A stretch of DNA of 46,577 nt from Bacteroides finegoldii DSM 17565. GTDB lineage: Bacteria > Bacteroidota > Bacteroidia > Bacteroidales > Bacteroidaceae. A program made the position numbers and the translations under genes. Below are positions 24,488 through 33,757 of the stretch, one piece after another. The stretch is from NCBI RefSeq assembly GCF_000156195.1, contig NZ_GG688319.1, forward strand, positions 191,054 to 237,630, given 5' to 3'. How positions within the stretch are numbered: position 1 is the first letter of the stretch; the number at the start of each line of letters is the position of its first letter. The notes beneath the pieces are model-generated. The model was not told the DNA's origin. It ran no database searches and worked only from the letters and a program-made list of their open reading frames with translations.

Positions 24488-25636
24488 TTACCTTTTTTCC
24501 TGACCGTTCACCAGATAGACGAAAGTCCCGTATTTCAGTTTGACCTTGTTCTTCTTGATGGCCTTGCTGATGGCGTTGCTTGTCTTCTGGTAGGCATTGT
24601 TCACCGCCTGCATTCCCCATTGGGCAAGGCTGTTGTTGCCGTAGCCTCCGGTGTTCATGTTCATGTTGCCCGACATGGCACTGCTGGCCACGTCCTTGCT
24701 CGTCTCCCGGAACTGGCTGTTCGGCACATACAGCCCCTCCAGGCCGTCCGTATCGTAGAGTGCGAGGCTCACCTTTACCAGTTCGTCATTGACCAGTATG
24801 CTGTTGATGCTTCCTTTCACGCGCCCGGAAGAGAATCCGCTGACGGTGGCGTACAGGTAAGAGCCGCGCTTGACGGCCTGCTCGCCGATCTCCACGTCGT
24901 CGAGCAGGCGCAGCCGCACGCGCGAACCGTCCACCGCCTTGATGTCCTCGTCGATGATCGCTTGGATGAGCCTCGGCTCTCTGGCGTCTTTCGACAGCGT
25001 GTTGAAGTAGTCCGAGGCCGTCTTTACCTTCTTCACGACCTCGCTCGCCTTCTCGTCCGCCGCCGGGGCTTTGACCGGGCGGTTCGTCTCGTCGATGGTT
25101 CCCTTGGGCTGCACCGTCGTATCCGGCGGGGCGGCCTGCGCGGTGCTGTCCGTTTCGGTCGGCATGGCTTCCCGCTGTCCCCTCAGCCTCGCTTCGGCGA
25201 GTGCTTTTTCCAGTTCCGCAAGAGCTTCCTGCTCGCGCTTCTTGGCATCGGCCGCTTGCGCTGCCATAGCCTTTTCCTGCTCCTGCTCGCTGAGCAGGGC
25301 GATGTCGTCTTGCGTGTATTGTGATTCATACGCTTCCTGGTTCTCTTCGGGTTCGTCCCGGTCGATATTGTCTATTGCGGAATAGTCCTGTATCTTGCCC
25401 CACGACTTGGCCATGTTCTCGTACTTGCTGCCGATACCGTCGCCGCCTTTGATGGTCGCGTCCGGCAGTTCGGGATTGAGGAACTCGGTCGTCTGGAGCG
25501 TCTTGTCCTGAATTTCGGCCTTTTCGGTATGAAACAAGTCGAAAATGAAATACGATGCACCCAGCAACGGGATGTAAAGTATGGCCGGCAACATGTATTT
25601 AGGCTGCCGGAAATTGATTTTCTCCAGTATGTTCAT
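24488..25636 (-). CDS. traM: Conjugative transfer protein TraM (VirB10-like)
   Basis: 382 residues. One N-terminal transmembrane segment (about 15-32) is followed by an Asp/Glu/Gln/Ala-rich, partly coiled-coil linker (100-200) and a C-terminal domain (from about 235: [39 protein letters not shown]), the TraM pattern of CTnDOT-type elements. Such proteins span the periplasm from inner to outer membrane in the T4SS core, pairing with TraN. It is followed by two methyltransferase genes rather than directly by traN. A 68-base gap separates it from traL. Confidence 0.9.
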   Translation of the reverse strand: MNILEKINFRQPKYMLPAILYIPLLGASYFIFDLFHTEKAEIQDKTLQTTEFLNPELPDATIKGGDGIGSKYENMAKSWGKIQDYSAIDNIDRDEPEENQEAYESQYTQDDIALLSEQEQEKAMAAQAADAKKREQEALAELEKALAEARLRGQREAMPTETDSTAQAAPPDTTVQPKGTIDETNRPVKAPAADEKASEVVKKVKTASDYFNTLSKDAREPRLIQAIIDEDIKAVDGSRVRLRLLDDVEIGEQAVKRGSYLYATVSGFSSGRVKGSINSILVNDELVKVSLALYDTDGLEGLYVPNSQFRETSKDVASSAMSGNMNMNTGGYGNNSLAQWGMQAVNNAYQKTSNAISKAIKKNKVKLKYGTFVYLVNGQEKR

Positions 25637-25704
25637 TACTTGTTCTTGATTGATTTACAAATATTTGCCAGTTACCGGACGGGTAGCCGTGGCACTGTCT
25701 CCCG

Positions 25705-26076
25705 TTACGGTGTGGTTGCCTTGTTTTTGCTTTCCCCCATTTCGCTCCCCTGCAGGGCCTTGTGCCGTTCCCGGAACACGGAATCCTGTATCTCCGTGGC
25801 CGTCCGGCGGGCGGGCTGGTGGCGGTACACCACTGTCAGGCGGTAGATGTTCCATGCCAGCGCGGAGACGATGAAGCCGAAGACGATGGCCAGGAACAGC
25901 CTCCGGTGCATATCGGCGAAGCCCTGCACCTTGGCCGCCGCCTTGTCGATGCGTGTCGCCTTAGCGAACCGGCGGCCCGCTTCCACGTCGCGCTCGTAGC
26001 GTTCCTTGTATTTCGGATCGTTCTTGTCCGGCATTTTCTCGCCCAAGAGCATCCGTCTGAATCCTTTGATATTCAT
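25705..26076 (-). CDS. traL: Conjugative transfer protein TraL
   Basis: 123 residues with a basic N-terminus, one transmembrane segment at about 60-78 (LFLAIVFGFIVSALAW) and a short polar tail. Size, topology and place between traK and traM fit TraL, a small inner-membrane protein of the mating machinery with no assigned chemistry. The MPDKNDPKYKERYERDVEAG segment is typical of the family as I remember it. It lies 11 bases downstream of traK. Confidence 0.8.
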   Translation of the reverse strand: MNIKGFRRMLLGEKMPDKNDPKYKERYERDVEAGRRFAKATRIDKAAAKVQGFADMHRRLFLAIVFGFIVSALAWNIYRLTVVYRHQPARRTATEIQDSVFRERHKALQGSEMGESKNKATTP

Positions 26077-26087
26077 AATTCCAATGG

Positions 26088-26702
26088 TTAATAGTTATTT
26101 TTCGTCTTTTGCTCGATGTCCTTGTTCAGCAGGGTGCGCCAGTTCACGATGAGCAGCCCGTGTGGGTTGTTCTCCGTCCGGGGAACACGCTTGAGCTGTC
26201 CCGCCGTAACCAGTTGGCGCATGAGGATATTGCTGCGGCGTTCGATACGCTGACGCCCGTAGTAGGTGAACTCCATCTTCTCTTTGTCGAAGGCAAGGCT
26301 GTCGCAGAAGATGGAGAACACGGCGCTCGTTCCCAGTATGTTGGAGTAGAACCCTTTCTCCTTGAGCGTGTTGTACTGTGCCAGCCCGGTCTCGTCCACC
26401 AGGTACATGGCTTTCTCCATCGTGTAGCGGATGTACTTGTCGTCAGGCGCGAGCGTGAAGAAGTAGTGGTGGAACATCTCCACATGGCTCTTGGCTTCCA
26501 CGTCGAGCGTTTCCTCCATCGTGGTCCGCCGCACCAGTATCGGCACGTTGCCGTCCAGCACGTACACCTTCTTCTGCGCGTCCGTGACCATCGTGCGGGC
26601 CGTCCAGATGCTCGACACGCTGATGATGATGCACCCCGCGAGAAAAGCCGTGCAGATGATTCCCACCAGCTTGATCTTGTTTTCCAGATTCTTGATGACC
26701 AT
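26088..26702 (-). CDS. traK: Conjugative transfer protein TraK (VirB8-like)
   Basis: 204 residues. An N-terminal transmembrane helix (about 13-31) leads to a periplasmic domain with VEMFHHYFFTLAPDD and YRYTMEKAMYLVD-like segments characteristic of Bacteroidales TraK, the VirB8-like inner-membrane scaffold. GRQRIERRS and a C-terminal GLLIVNWRTLLN strand complete the family pattern. It is placed between a small unknown gene and traL, with short gaps (6 and 11 bases). Confidence 0.9.
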   Translation of the reverse strand: MVIKNLENKIKLVGIICTAFLAGCIIISVSSIWTARTMVTDAQKKVYVLDGNVPILVRRTTMEETLDVEAKSHVEMFHHYFFTLAPDDKYIRYTMEKAMYLVDETGLAQYNTLKEKGFYSNILGTSAVFSIFCDSLAFDKEKMEFTYYGRQRIERRSNILMRQLVTAGQLKRVPRTENNPHGLLIVNWRTLLNKDIEQKTKNNY

Positions 26703-26708
26703 ATACGC

Positions 26709-27101
26709 TTATCGTTTTTTCTTGTTTGACCACTGTATATATTCGTCGTGGAGCATCGGCATGACGGTTTCCAGCAACTCCGTCTGCAGCTTGTCGAACT
26801 CCGTGAAAAAGGCTTGCGTATAATGCCCCTGCATCACGACCTGCACGAACACCCACCAGATGCCGCTTTTGCGTTGTTTCACCCTTTTCTGCAACTTGGC
26901 GAGTTGCAGGCGGTAAGTAAGGAACGTTACCAGCGGGACTACATACCGGTCTTCCCACTCGAAGGCTTCGGCCAGTTTTTCATATTCCGGATCGACCCAG
27001 TGGTTCGATGCCTTACCGAGTTCCTCACTCATGCGTTCATTGGCATAGCGCACGAAACGTTCGTCCCTGCACCATTTCTCGATTTTCTTTTGTACGTCCA
27101 T
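26709..27101 (-). CDS. Hypothetical protein between traJ and traK (130 aa)
   Basis: Unrecognised helical, charged protein with no signal peptide. It has one moderately hydrophobic stretch (IWWVFVQVVMQG, about 83-94). It lies 21 bases after the traJ stop and 6 before traK, so it belongs to the transfer operon. Classical CTnDOT has no gene here as I recall it, so it may be a family-specific addition. No function inferred. Confidence 0.7.
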   Translation of the reverse strand: MDVQKKIEKWCRDERFVRYANERMSEELGKASNHWVDPEYEKLAEAFEWEDRYVVPLVTFLTYRLQLAKLQKRVKQRKSGIWWVFVQVVMQGHYTQAFFTEFDKLQTELLETVMPMLHDEYIQWSNKKKR

Positions 27102-27122
27102 TTTTTATGTATTTAAGGATTG

Positions 27123-27419
27123 TTATCTCATTACCGTACCCATCGCGCCCGTTGCCGTCATCTTGGCTTGCTGCGCCACGCCCTCTCCGAAGTTTCGGGT
27201 CGAGAAGGCCGTGTCGCCCTCCGGTATCATCCATGCCGCAAGGTCGGGGACAAGGTTCAGGCATTTCAGGGCCACGATGCTTGCCGCCATCAGGTAGCCC
27301 GCCGAAAAGAACGAGTTCTGCAGGTAGGCGGCCATTGTCTGCTCGCTCGCCGTTATCGCCGTCAGGTTCTCCACCTGTATGCACAGCACGATGTCGAAGA
27401 GCAGCAGCACGTAGAACCC
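27123..27419 (-). pseudogene. traJ: traJ, 3' part, separated by the IME
   Basis: Codes the last 98 residues of TraJ (GFYVLLLFDIVLC at the start to the end TGAMGTVMR), a polytopic inner-membrane T4SS protein. The frame runs upstream into element DNA and loses its true start: the 5' 279 codons are at 39309-40145, 11.9 kb away. Joining the two parts at LYFV gives an uninterrupted protein of 377 residues. In this state the fragment has no natural start and traJ is probably inactive. Confidence 0.85.
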
Positions 27420-27420
27420 C

Positions 27421-27428
27421 ACGAAGTA
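27421..27428 (+). repeat. Left attachment core (attL) in traJ
   Basis: ACGAAGTA, identical to 39310-39317. Similarity extends 3 bases further with one mismatch (TAG versus GAG). Bases to the left are traJ. Confidence 0.8.
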
Positions 27429-27554
27429 TAGTCTTTCAATACGGAAAATATAATCACACAATAGGAAATAAAAGTAATAAAACATACTGTATATTAGATA
27501 TTTATTGTGTTTTCCGATTTTGTCAATAGAGATATGAAGAGGCGGTATTTTAAT

Positions 27555-27580
27555 GATATTTTGTTGCATATTTGTTGCAC
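27555..27580 (+). repeat. Left sub-terminal repeat, candidate recombinase arm site
   Basis: GATATTTTGTTGCAT followed by ATTTGTTGCAC contains TTTGTTGCA twice. It occurs in the same orientation, with one extra T and two substitutions, at 39222-39248 near the right end. Confidence 0.6.
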
Positions 27581-27597
27581 AAAACAAATATTAGGGG

Positions 27598-27605
27598 TAT
27601 CTTTG
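27598..27605 (+). promoter_or_regulatory. -7 box of the recombinase operon
   Basis: TATCTTTG matches TAnnTTTG. It lies 62 bases upstream of the first recombinase ATG and just beyond the arm-type repeats, so recombinase binding could repress it. Confidence 0.5.
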
Positions 27606-27667
27606 TATCCGTAAGGCAGGGAAAACCTGCCGATGAGAAAAGAAATATCAAGAAAGGAAAAAATATC

Positions 27668-28837
27668 ATGGCACGACCGAAGAAAGTACAGAAAGTAAAA
27701 GAGCCCGTCCGGGTTCGCCAGCGCAAACTGGCTAACGGGAACATGAGTTTGTATCTCGATGTCTATGTGAAAGGAGTGCGCAAGGTTGAATCACTCGGTT
27801 TATACCTTGTGCCCGAATTGACACCGCTTGACCGCCAACAGAACATCCACGCAAGGCAAGTAGCGGATAAAATCAAAGCCGAGCGTATTTTGGCATTACA
27901 GAACCACGGCGTGCGCCAGTGGAACAAGGTAAAGCGATCATGTATTACACTTGTCGATTTTCTGAAAGAATACGAGCAGGAGAAATTCGGCTTTTCTGCA
28001 TCCACTCTCAAAGGAAGGCGTGATTTGCGGGGGAAAATCGAAACGTATCTAAAAGAAACAAATCGCCCGGATATTGTTTTGGCAAACGTGGATGTTGATT
28101 TCTGCCGGGGCTTCATAGATTTTTTACGTTATGCAAAGAATGGGGTACGTAAGGACGGCAGTGTCATAAGTAACGGGGCGGCGCATCATCATCAGGCGGT
28201 TTTGAACGGTGCGTTGAACAAGGCGGTGCGGGACGGCATTCTGTCTGCCAATCCTTTGAAATCCATAAGTTCAAAGGAGAAATACCAGCCGTCGGAAAGC
28301 ATGAGGGAATATCTGACATTGGAAGAAATGAAAGTGGTTATGGCGGCTTCCTGCCCGCATGAGGACGTGAAACGAGCTTTTCTGTTTTCCTGCTTTACCG
28401 GACTTCGTCTTGGAGATGTGCGCTCGCTGACATGGGGAAAGATTGTCAAAGCACCCGACGGCAAGACCTTGTTTGTAAGGACAAAAATGGAAAAGACACA
28501 AAAAATAGTAAACGTGCCGTTATCAAAAGAGGCTATCGACTGTCTTAACCCCAAAGAGAACAATGAAGAACCGATTTTCATGTTACCTGCCGGGACATCG
28601 AATATTGAACGGAATATAGAAAAATGGATGCAGGATGCAAAGATAACCAAACATATAACCTACCATTGCAGCCGCCATACATACGCTACTATGCTGCTGA
28701 CGCTCGGTGCGGACATATACACGACATCGAAACTGCTCGGACACTCCAACGTAAACACCACATCCATTTACGCCAAGATTGTAGATAAAAAGAAAGTGGA
28801 AACGGTTAATCTCGTTGATGACTTCTTTTCTAAATAA
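27668..28837 (+). CDS. Tyrosine recombinase/integrase 1 of the IME
   Basis: 389 residues; I chose ATG 27668 (MARPKKVQKVKEP), because the frame upstream crosses the promoter and arm repeat. An N-terminal Arm-DNA-binding-type domain (to about 95) and SAM-like core-binding domain (95-195) precede a catalytic domain with R247 (TGLRLGD), H333-xx-R336 (HCSRH), H359 (LLGHSN) and the nucleophile Y368 (SIYAK). All residues needed for catalysis are present. The second recombinase starts 20 bases after it. The pair, adjacent to attL, should carry out integration at the traJ site. Confidence 0.92.
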   Translation: MARPKKVQKVKEPVRVRQRKLANGNMSLYLDVYVKGVRKVESLGLYLVPELTPLDRQQNIHARQVADKIKAERILALQNHGVRQWNKVKRSCITLVDFLKEYEQEKFGFSASTLKGRRDLRGKIETYLKETNRPDIVLANVDVDFCRGFIDFLRYAKNGVRKDGSVISNGAAHHHQAVLNGALNKAVRDGILSANPLKSISSKEKYQPSESMREYLTLEEMKVVMAASCPHEDVKRAFLFSCFTGLRLGDVRSLTWGKIVKAPDGKTLFVRTKMEKTQKIVNVPLSKEAIDCLNPKENNEEPIFMLPAGTSNIERNIEKWMQDAKITKHITYHCSRHTYATMLLTLGADIYTTSKLLGHSNVNTTSIYAKIVDKKKVETVNLVDDFFSK

Positions 28838-28857
28838 CCATAAACAGAGGGAAACAG

Positions 28858-30015
28858 ATGAAAATAACGATACGCACAAGGGCATTGAAAACGGGAAGCC
28901 GCTCGATATACCTCGATTTCTACGAAAAGGGGGAAAGGTGGAGCGAGTACCTAAATTTGTTCCTCGTGCCGGACGATACACCCGACGCAAAGCGGCTCAA
29001 TGACGCATCTATGGCAAAGGCGAACGAGATAAAATCAAAACGGCTGCTCGGCATTGACGAGGACGAAACAGAAACCGGGGGCAGTGAACCCAACCAGTTA
29101 CCCAAACGGATTTTTGCCGACTGGCTTAACGATTATATAGAGGGGATCAGACGTAGCCCGTCTTACTCCCAATCAACCTATCACAATTACCGTTCTACTG
29201 TCAATATAATAAAGGCGTATTTGCAGTACCGCCGCAGACCTCGCTACCTGATGTCGAAAATAGACAAGAAATTCATTGCCGGGCTTCTCGACTTCATGCA
29301 AAATACCTACCGGAACACGAAATCACCGGACAACCCGAAAGAGATGTCGCAATGCACGTTACATCTTCATCAGGCAATACTGGTGCGTATGCTCAATGCG
29401 GCGGTAAATGAGGGGATAATGAATAGTAACCCTTTCTATGCTTTGGGTAAACACGAGCGGATAGCCAAGCAACAAGCCGAAAGGGATTATCTCACGAAAG
29501 ATGAACTGCTTGCGCTTGCCGAAGCTCCAACCACCAATGAAACGACCAGACGGGCGTTCCTGTTTTGCTGCTTTACCGGATTGCGGTACAGTGATGTCTG
29601 TACGCTGGCATGGCGGGATATAAAGCAAGTTGATAGCGGGCTGGTGGTTTCAATCCGTGCGATGCGAAAGACCGGAAAACAGGTAACAATACCACTAAAT
29701 CAATCGGCATTGAAATGGTTGCCGGATAGAAACGGTTGCAAACCGGGGCAAAGGGTATTTGATATGACAAGCCTAAGTGCCTGCGACAGATGTCTTAAAA
29801 AGTCAGCCGTAGCCGCAGGAATAGAAAAGAACGTCAGCTACCATACCAGCCGCCACACGTTTGCCACGCTGTCACTGGCAGCCGGGGGCGACCTTTATAC
29901 GGTTGGCAAGCTGCTCGGTCATACCAACATACTCTCGACACAGGTATATGCCGATGTGGTAATGGAAACCAAGATAGAAGCGGTAAACCGAATTTCGGAG
30001 TATTTTTCAATATAA
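28858..30015 (+). CDS. Tyrosine recombinase/integrase 2 of the IME
   Basis: 385 residues, same domain order as its upstream neighbour but clearly divergent. Catalytic residues R243 (TGLRYSD), H329-xx-R332 (HTSRH), H355 (LLGHTN) and Y364 (QVYAD) are all present. Two intact recombinases in tandem suggest either a heteromeric recombinase that uses both, or separate roles for integration and excision. It is not a RIT element, which has three. The start follows the preceding stop by 20 bases with no promoter between. Confidence 0.92.
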   Translation: MKITIRTRALKTGSRSIYLDFYEKGERWSEYLNLFLVPDDTPDAKRLNDASMAKANEIKSKRLLGIDEDETETGGSEPNQLPKRIFADWLNDYIEGIRRSPSYSQSTYHNYRSTVNIIKAYLQYRRRPRYLMSKIDKKFIAGLLDFMQNTYRNTKSPDNPKEMSQCTLHLHQAILVRMLNAAVNEGIMNSNPFYALGKHERIAKQQAERDYLTKDELLALAEAPTTNETTRRAFLFCCFTGLRYSDVCTLAWRDIKQVDSGLVVSIRAMRKTGKQVTIPLNQSALKWLPDRNGCKPGQRVFDMTSLSACDRCLKKSAVAAGIEKNVSYHTSRHTFATLSLAAGGDLYTVGKLLGHTNILSTQVYADVVMETKIEAVNRISEYFSI

Positions 30016-30075
30016 ACATGAACCTTTCAGTCGTGAATAGCTCTTCCAAAAGGATATAATTCAACGGATTGTAAC

Positions 30076-30083
30076 TATCTTTG
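30076..30083 (+). promoter_or_regulatory. -7 box of the KilA-N gene
   Basis: TATCTTTG, 29 bases upstream of the ATG at 30113. Predicted start of transcription near 30090. Confidence 0.5.
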
Positions 30084-30112
30084 CGACTGAAACCCAAAGA
30101 AACATCAATAGA

Positions 30113-30922
30113 ATGGCAAAAATTACAGTAAAAGACACGAGTGTCACAATTATATCAGTCAATGAAAATGATTATATCAGCCTGACAGACATAGCAAAAT
30201 ACAAAAGCGATGATCCGACTGCAGTTATCGGGAACTGGTTGCGTAATCGGAACACTATAGAATATCTCGGTATTTGGGAAAGTTTGTACAACCCGAATTT
30301 TAAACCCCTCGAATTCGAGGGGTTTAAAAAGGAAGCCGGGCTGAACGCCTTTACCTTGTCACCAACAAAATGGATTAGTACAACAAACGCAATAGGCATA
30401 CTTTCCAAATCTGGACGCTATGGCGGCACTTATGCTCACAAGGATATAGCTTTTAAGTTTGCGAGTTGGATTTCTGTTGAATTTGAACTGTATATAATAA
30501 AGGAGTTCCAACGATTAAAAAATGAGGAACAAAAATCCCTTGGTTGGTCTGCCAAACGGGAACTGTCGAAAATCAACTACCGCATCCATACCGACGCAAT
30601 CAAGCAGAACCTTATTCCGGCAGAGGTAACCGCCAAACAAGCCAGTATTATCTATGCTGATGAAGCCGATATGCTGAATGTGGCGATGTTCGGCATGACC
30701 GCCAAAATGTGGCGTGAGCAACATCCTGACCTGAAAGGAAATATTCGGGATTATGCCACGATCAACGAGCTTATTTGCTTGTCGAACATGGAGAACCTCA
30801 ATGCGGTATTCATAGACCAAGGCATTCCGCAGGGCGAGCGGCTTATCAAGCTCAATCAAATAGCCATTCATCAAATGGGAGTGTTGGAGAGCGGCGATAA
30901 TGAACGTAGGCTACTAAAATAA
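30113..30922 (+). CDS. KilA-N domain DNA-binding protein
   Basis: 269 residues. The N-terminal 140 residues form a KilA-N domain (NDYISLTDIAKYK, IGNWLRNRNTIEYLGIWE, KWISTTNAIGILSKSGRYGG, AFKFASWISVEFELYIIKEF), a DNA-binding fold of phages and mobile elements. The C-terminal part (KQASIIYADEADMLNVAMFG, INELICLSNMENLNA) is shared with many Bacteroidales KilA-N proteins. It has its own promoter and a terminator at 30979. Possible roles are element control or interference with other elements; neither is shown. A perfect 32-bp palindrome lies within its coding sequence at 30298-30329. Confidence 0.88.
   Translation: MAKITVKDTSVTIISVNENDYISLTDIAKYKSDDPTAVIGNWLRNRNTIEYLGIWESLYNPNFKPLEFEGFKKEAGLNAFTLSPTKWISTTNAIGILSKSGRYGGTYAHKDIAFKFASWISVEFELYIIKEFQRLKNEEQKSLGWSAKRELSKINYRIHTDAIKQNLIPAEVTAKQASIIYADEADMLNVAMFGMTAKMWREQHPDLKGNIRDYATINELICLSNMENLNAVFIDQGIPQGERLIKLNQIAIHQMGVLESGDNERRLLK
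30298..30329. repeat. Perfect 32-bp palindrome inside the KilA-N gene
   Basis: 16-base arms without a spacer; the centre is CCCCTCGAATTCGAGGGG. It encodes part of the segment KPLEFEGFKK. It could be an operator or a chance result of codon choice. Confidence 0.7.
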
Positions 30923-30978
30923 AGAAACTACTTTTAGAAGTATGACGTTTGGCAGGTTTCCCTTCCAACGAATATAAA

Positions 30979-31014
30979 AAACATCGGAGTGACTTTCAAA
31001 CCGCTCCGATGTTT
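30979..31014. terminator. Bidirectional terminator between KilA-N and lipoprotein genes
   Basis: AAACATCGGAG (30979-30989) pairs with CTCCGATGTTT (31004-31014), 14-base loop. It lies between converging genes, with A/T runs on both sides. Confidence 0.75.
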
Positions 31015-31043
31015 AAATCTTCAGTTATAACTGTTAGTTCACT

Positions 31044-32813
31044 TTACCAATACTCAATGGCTCTTTTCTCAATGTATTCTTCTGGCCATGTTTGTTTTTT
31101 CCCGATATAATTCATGTCATCATCGTAGTCGTCATATTCAGTGGCATAGCTAACCTTTCGTTCCGTCCAATTGTTTTTCTTGTCGAACTTCGTATAGGTG
31201 TAATGATAGGTGGTTACACCTTCTTCGGGATGTTCCTCTATCATGGTTGAGGGATATTTATCATTCCCCTTATATTGGTAGGTACATGTAACCATTGCCA
31301 TTTGTGAACAAAACACGTGTTTGATAAGTCGTTGACTACTGTCAAACGTGTACTCGTGGTTGAGTTCAGTGTTGGTGTCCGAATCCGTATCGGAACGTAA
31401 TCCGTCCTTTATTGCTATATTGACTACAGCTTTTCCCCAGCCACTTACATTATAAGATGTAGGTGTAAGATATGTGTATGTCGTTTCTTTATCAAAGCTG
31501 TTTTTCTGATATACAAGATTGCCCGACTGGTCGAATTTCAAACATTCGTGCTCCTCCGTCACCGATTTTACTTTACCCAAAAGCCCATACGTGTCCGTAC
31601 CTTTATAGAGCAGTTCCTCTGCAGACTGTTTTTCTTTATTTCCGCTTGTCGAGCTTTCATTCTTCATCATGTCCTCATCATAATAACTTATAGTACGGTT
31701 AACGGTCAAGAAAGGTGTATCGCCATTTTTCGTTGACGATGAACGGTCTTGGTTGGATGTAAAACCGTCTTTTGTAGCTTTATAATAGGTACGTAAGGCA
31801 GGGATTTCGTCAAGATTTGACGGAAATATTATCTTGGCTTGTGTCCAGTTGCCTTTTTCATCATAAATATATTCATAAGTGACAGTGAATGTCATATCAT
31901 CCACACGCCAACTGTTGCCTTTACTCTTATACACTCCACCTGAATAAGTCCACGTGGCTAAATCGCCATGCGAGTTGTAAGTAAAGGTACTCGTACAGGT
32001 CAATGTTTCTGTACCTTGGTCAAACTTAACGGGAATCTTTTCCACGGCCTGTGTACACAGATTGTCCGTGTAGGAAAATACCGTCACCGATTTTTCTCTT
32101 TTATACTCGCTGATGTCTTTTAAAAAGATGTTTGTGGGTTTGACGTTTTCAATCTTCTCAATCCGTCCAAGAGAATCTATTTGAAATTTGTAGAGTGTCA
32201 CACCGGCTTCATTGGCTAAGGAATTTTCTTTTTCCGGCTGTATGGATTTTAAAGCTCCATTTTCATAATACTCATAGAGATAGTCCCACGTGCCCGGATT
32301 TCCTCCCCGGTCTCTTTCCCGTCGGGTTAGTCTGCCTGCGGCATCATAAATAAAACCGTTATCGTTGTACCGACGTTTATAGCGACCGTCTTCTACAGAT
32401 TTGATTTTAACAAGGCTTGAATTGCTGTCATATTCAAACGAAACCACATCAAATCCGGTTGCACCAACGTTGAATGAGGTACGTCGTTGTTCTGACAAGC
32501 GACCATTAGAGAGAAACGCATACTGCGAAGAACCCGTGACTCCCCAGGCAGGATAACTGTATTCGTAAGTCACTGTCATCGGGTAGTCTCTCAATCCCAT
32601 TTTTGCCCAATCTGTAGGATAATTCACAAAGTATGGCATTAAAGTTTCCATACTCATATCTAACTGCAAAGGATTGAAATAAACATACAACGGAGTATAA
32701 GGTTTGTCATTGTTCTTACCTCCGCTATCGCAACTTATCACTATACCTGCCATGAAGAAAAATGCACAAGCATAGCCTATAAAAAACTTCAATGCTCTCA
32801 TTTCATTTATCAT
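31044..32813 (-). CDS. YD/RHS-repeat-like lipoprotein
   Basis: 589 residues. The lipobox is at C28 (AGIVISC) counted from MINEMRAL; the internal MRALKFF start gives an equally good signal peptide. Most of the protein is a chain of beta units such as YNDNGFIYDAAGRLTRRERD, FTYNSHGDLATWTYSGG and YIYDEKGNWTQAKI, which look like YD/RHS repeats without a toxin core or the usual C-terminal tip. It is probably a surface or periplasmic lipoprotein. It is the last gene of a three-gene operon and lies 10 bases after the TonB-like gene. The AT-rich base use differs from the host ICE. Function unknown. Confidence 0.75.
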   Translation of the reverse strand: MINEMRALKFFIGYACAFFFMAGIVISCDSGGKNNDKPYTPLYVYFNPLQLDMSMETLMPYFVNYPTDWAKMGLRDYPMTVTYEYSYPAWGVTGSSQYAFLSNGRLSEQRRTSFNVGATGFDVVSFEYDSNSSLVKIKSVEDGRYKRRYNDNGFIYDAAGRLTRRERDRGGNPGTWDYLYEYYENGALKSIQPEKENSLANEAGVTLYKFQIDSLGRIEKIENVKPTNIFLKDISEYKREKSVTVFSYTDNLCTQAVEKIPVKFDQGTETLTCTSTFTYNSHGDLATWTYSGGVYKSKGNSWRVDDMTFTVTYEYIYDEKGNWTQAKIIFPSNLDEIPALRTYYKATKDGFTSNQDRSSSTKNGDTPFLTVNRTISYYDEDMMKNESSTSGNKEKQSAEELLYKGTDTYGLLGKVKSVTEEHECLKFDQSGNLVYQKNSFDKETTYTYLTPTSYNVSGWGKAVVNIAIKDGLRSDTDSDTNTELNHEYTFDSSQRLIKHVFCSQMAMVTCTYQYKGNDKYPSTMIEEHPEEGVTTYHYTYTKFDKKNNWTERKVSYATEYDDYDDDMNYIGKKQTWPEEYIEKRAIEYW

Positions 32814-32823
32814 TTATGAAAAA

Positions 32824-33693
32824 TTACAATTTAAAATTTACATACACAGCCATTTGAACACGTGCAGGCTGACCTTCCACTAAACCGGGTTTCCACTTAG
32901 GTGAAGACTTGACTACCCTTATAGCCTCAGTATTCAGATTGGCATGCACTTTCTTTAAAGCGGTCACATTCGACACCGACCCGTCTTTCTCCACTACAAA
33001 GCCGACAAGTACGTTACCCTGTATTTTTTGTTCCTTGCATATCCACGGGTAACGTATGCTTTTCGAAATATGGCTCATAAACGCTTGCATGCCGCCGGGA
33101 AATTCCGGTAGTTGCTCTATTGCATCATCGGTAGATAAGTACACTTTGTTAGGGCTTGCCTTGGGTTTTTCGGGTTCTTGTTCCGGTTCTGTTTTGTTTG
33201 TTGTCGGCATACCAAACCTTCTTGTAGAGGTATCATTACTTGTCGATTCCTTCTCTTCTTGTTCCCTAAGCAAGCTCTTTTGTAACACCTCACTGGAGAT
33301 TAAAAAGCCGTTGAACTTAGAAGGAGCATAACCGGAGAAAGCCGAGACAATTTCAAAGCTAAAAGGTTTTCCTTCTTCAATGCTCGGAAAGAAATAGGCT
33401 CCTGCATTCATTAGCCGATTACCCGGCATAAGATAGAACAAGTCTATTGATAAACTGCGGCTCGCTTTCTGTGCCGTTCCCTTTATCAGAAACTTGTAAC
33501 CACCATTGGCACGACCTGTACAAGTGACGCTTGTGACATGCCAATACCGATCTACCCCGGCATCACACTTAAACGGTACTTCTGTCGGGTAACTTTTCGG
33601 GGGAATAGAGAAACTTGTCTGTGCAGTGGCGGTATGAGCCATTATAAAAACTCCAAGAGTTACTATGCACAATAAAACAGATAGTTTTTTCAT
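32824..33693 (-). CDS. TonB C-terminal-domain protein with signal peptide
   Basis: 289 residues. A signal peptide (about 1-25, TATAQ) is followed by a unique domain to 150 and a Pro/Glu/Lys-rich linker (TNKTEPEQEPEKPKASP). Residues 195-289 form a TonB-type C-terminal domain (LPEFPGGMQAFMSHISKSI, NVLVGFVVEKDGSVSNV, KWKPGLVEGQPARVQM). The usual N-terminal membrane anchor of TonB is replaced by a cleavable-looking signal, so it may be a periplasmic relative rather than an energy transducer. It sits between the SH3 and YD-like genes in one operon. Confidence 0.8.
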   Translation of the reverse strand: MKKLSVLLCIVTLGVFIMAHTATAQTSFSIPPKSYPTEVPFKCDAGVDRYWHVTSVTCTGRANGGYKFLIKGTAQKASRSLSIDLFYLMPGNRLMNAGAYFFPSIEEGKPFSFEIVSAFSGYAPSKFNGFLISSEVLQKSLLREQEEKESTSNDTSTRRFGMPTTNKTEPEQEPEKPKASPNKVYLSTDDAIEQLPEFPGGMQAFMSHISKSIRYPWICKEQKIQGNVLVGFVVEKDGSVSNVTALKKVHANLNTEAIRVVKSSPKWKPGLVEGQPARVQMAVYVNFKL

Positions 33694-33757
33694 TCTTTAT
33701 TATTATTTAAATTAGTGATTGTCTGTCTGATTTTAATAACATCTTCCGGCAAATACT

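Noticed and set aside
27420..27587. The 154-residue frame ending in traJ as a real complete gene
   Set aside because: Its N-terminal 56 residues are read from the IME end and include attL; only the last 98 residues belong to TraJ.
27668..30015. The two recombinases as the fimbrial switch recombinases
   Set aside because: They lie 25 kb away beside attL of the IME, whose att core shows no similarity to the 19-bp switch repeats, so a role at the switch is not supported.
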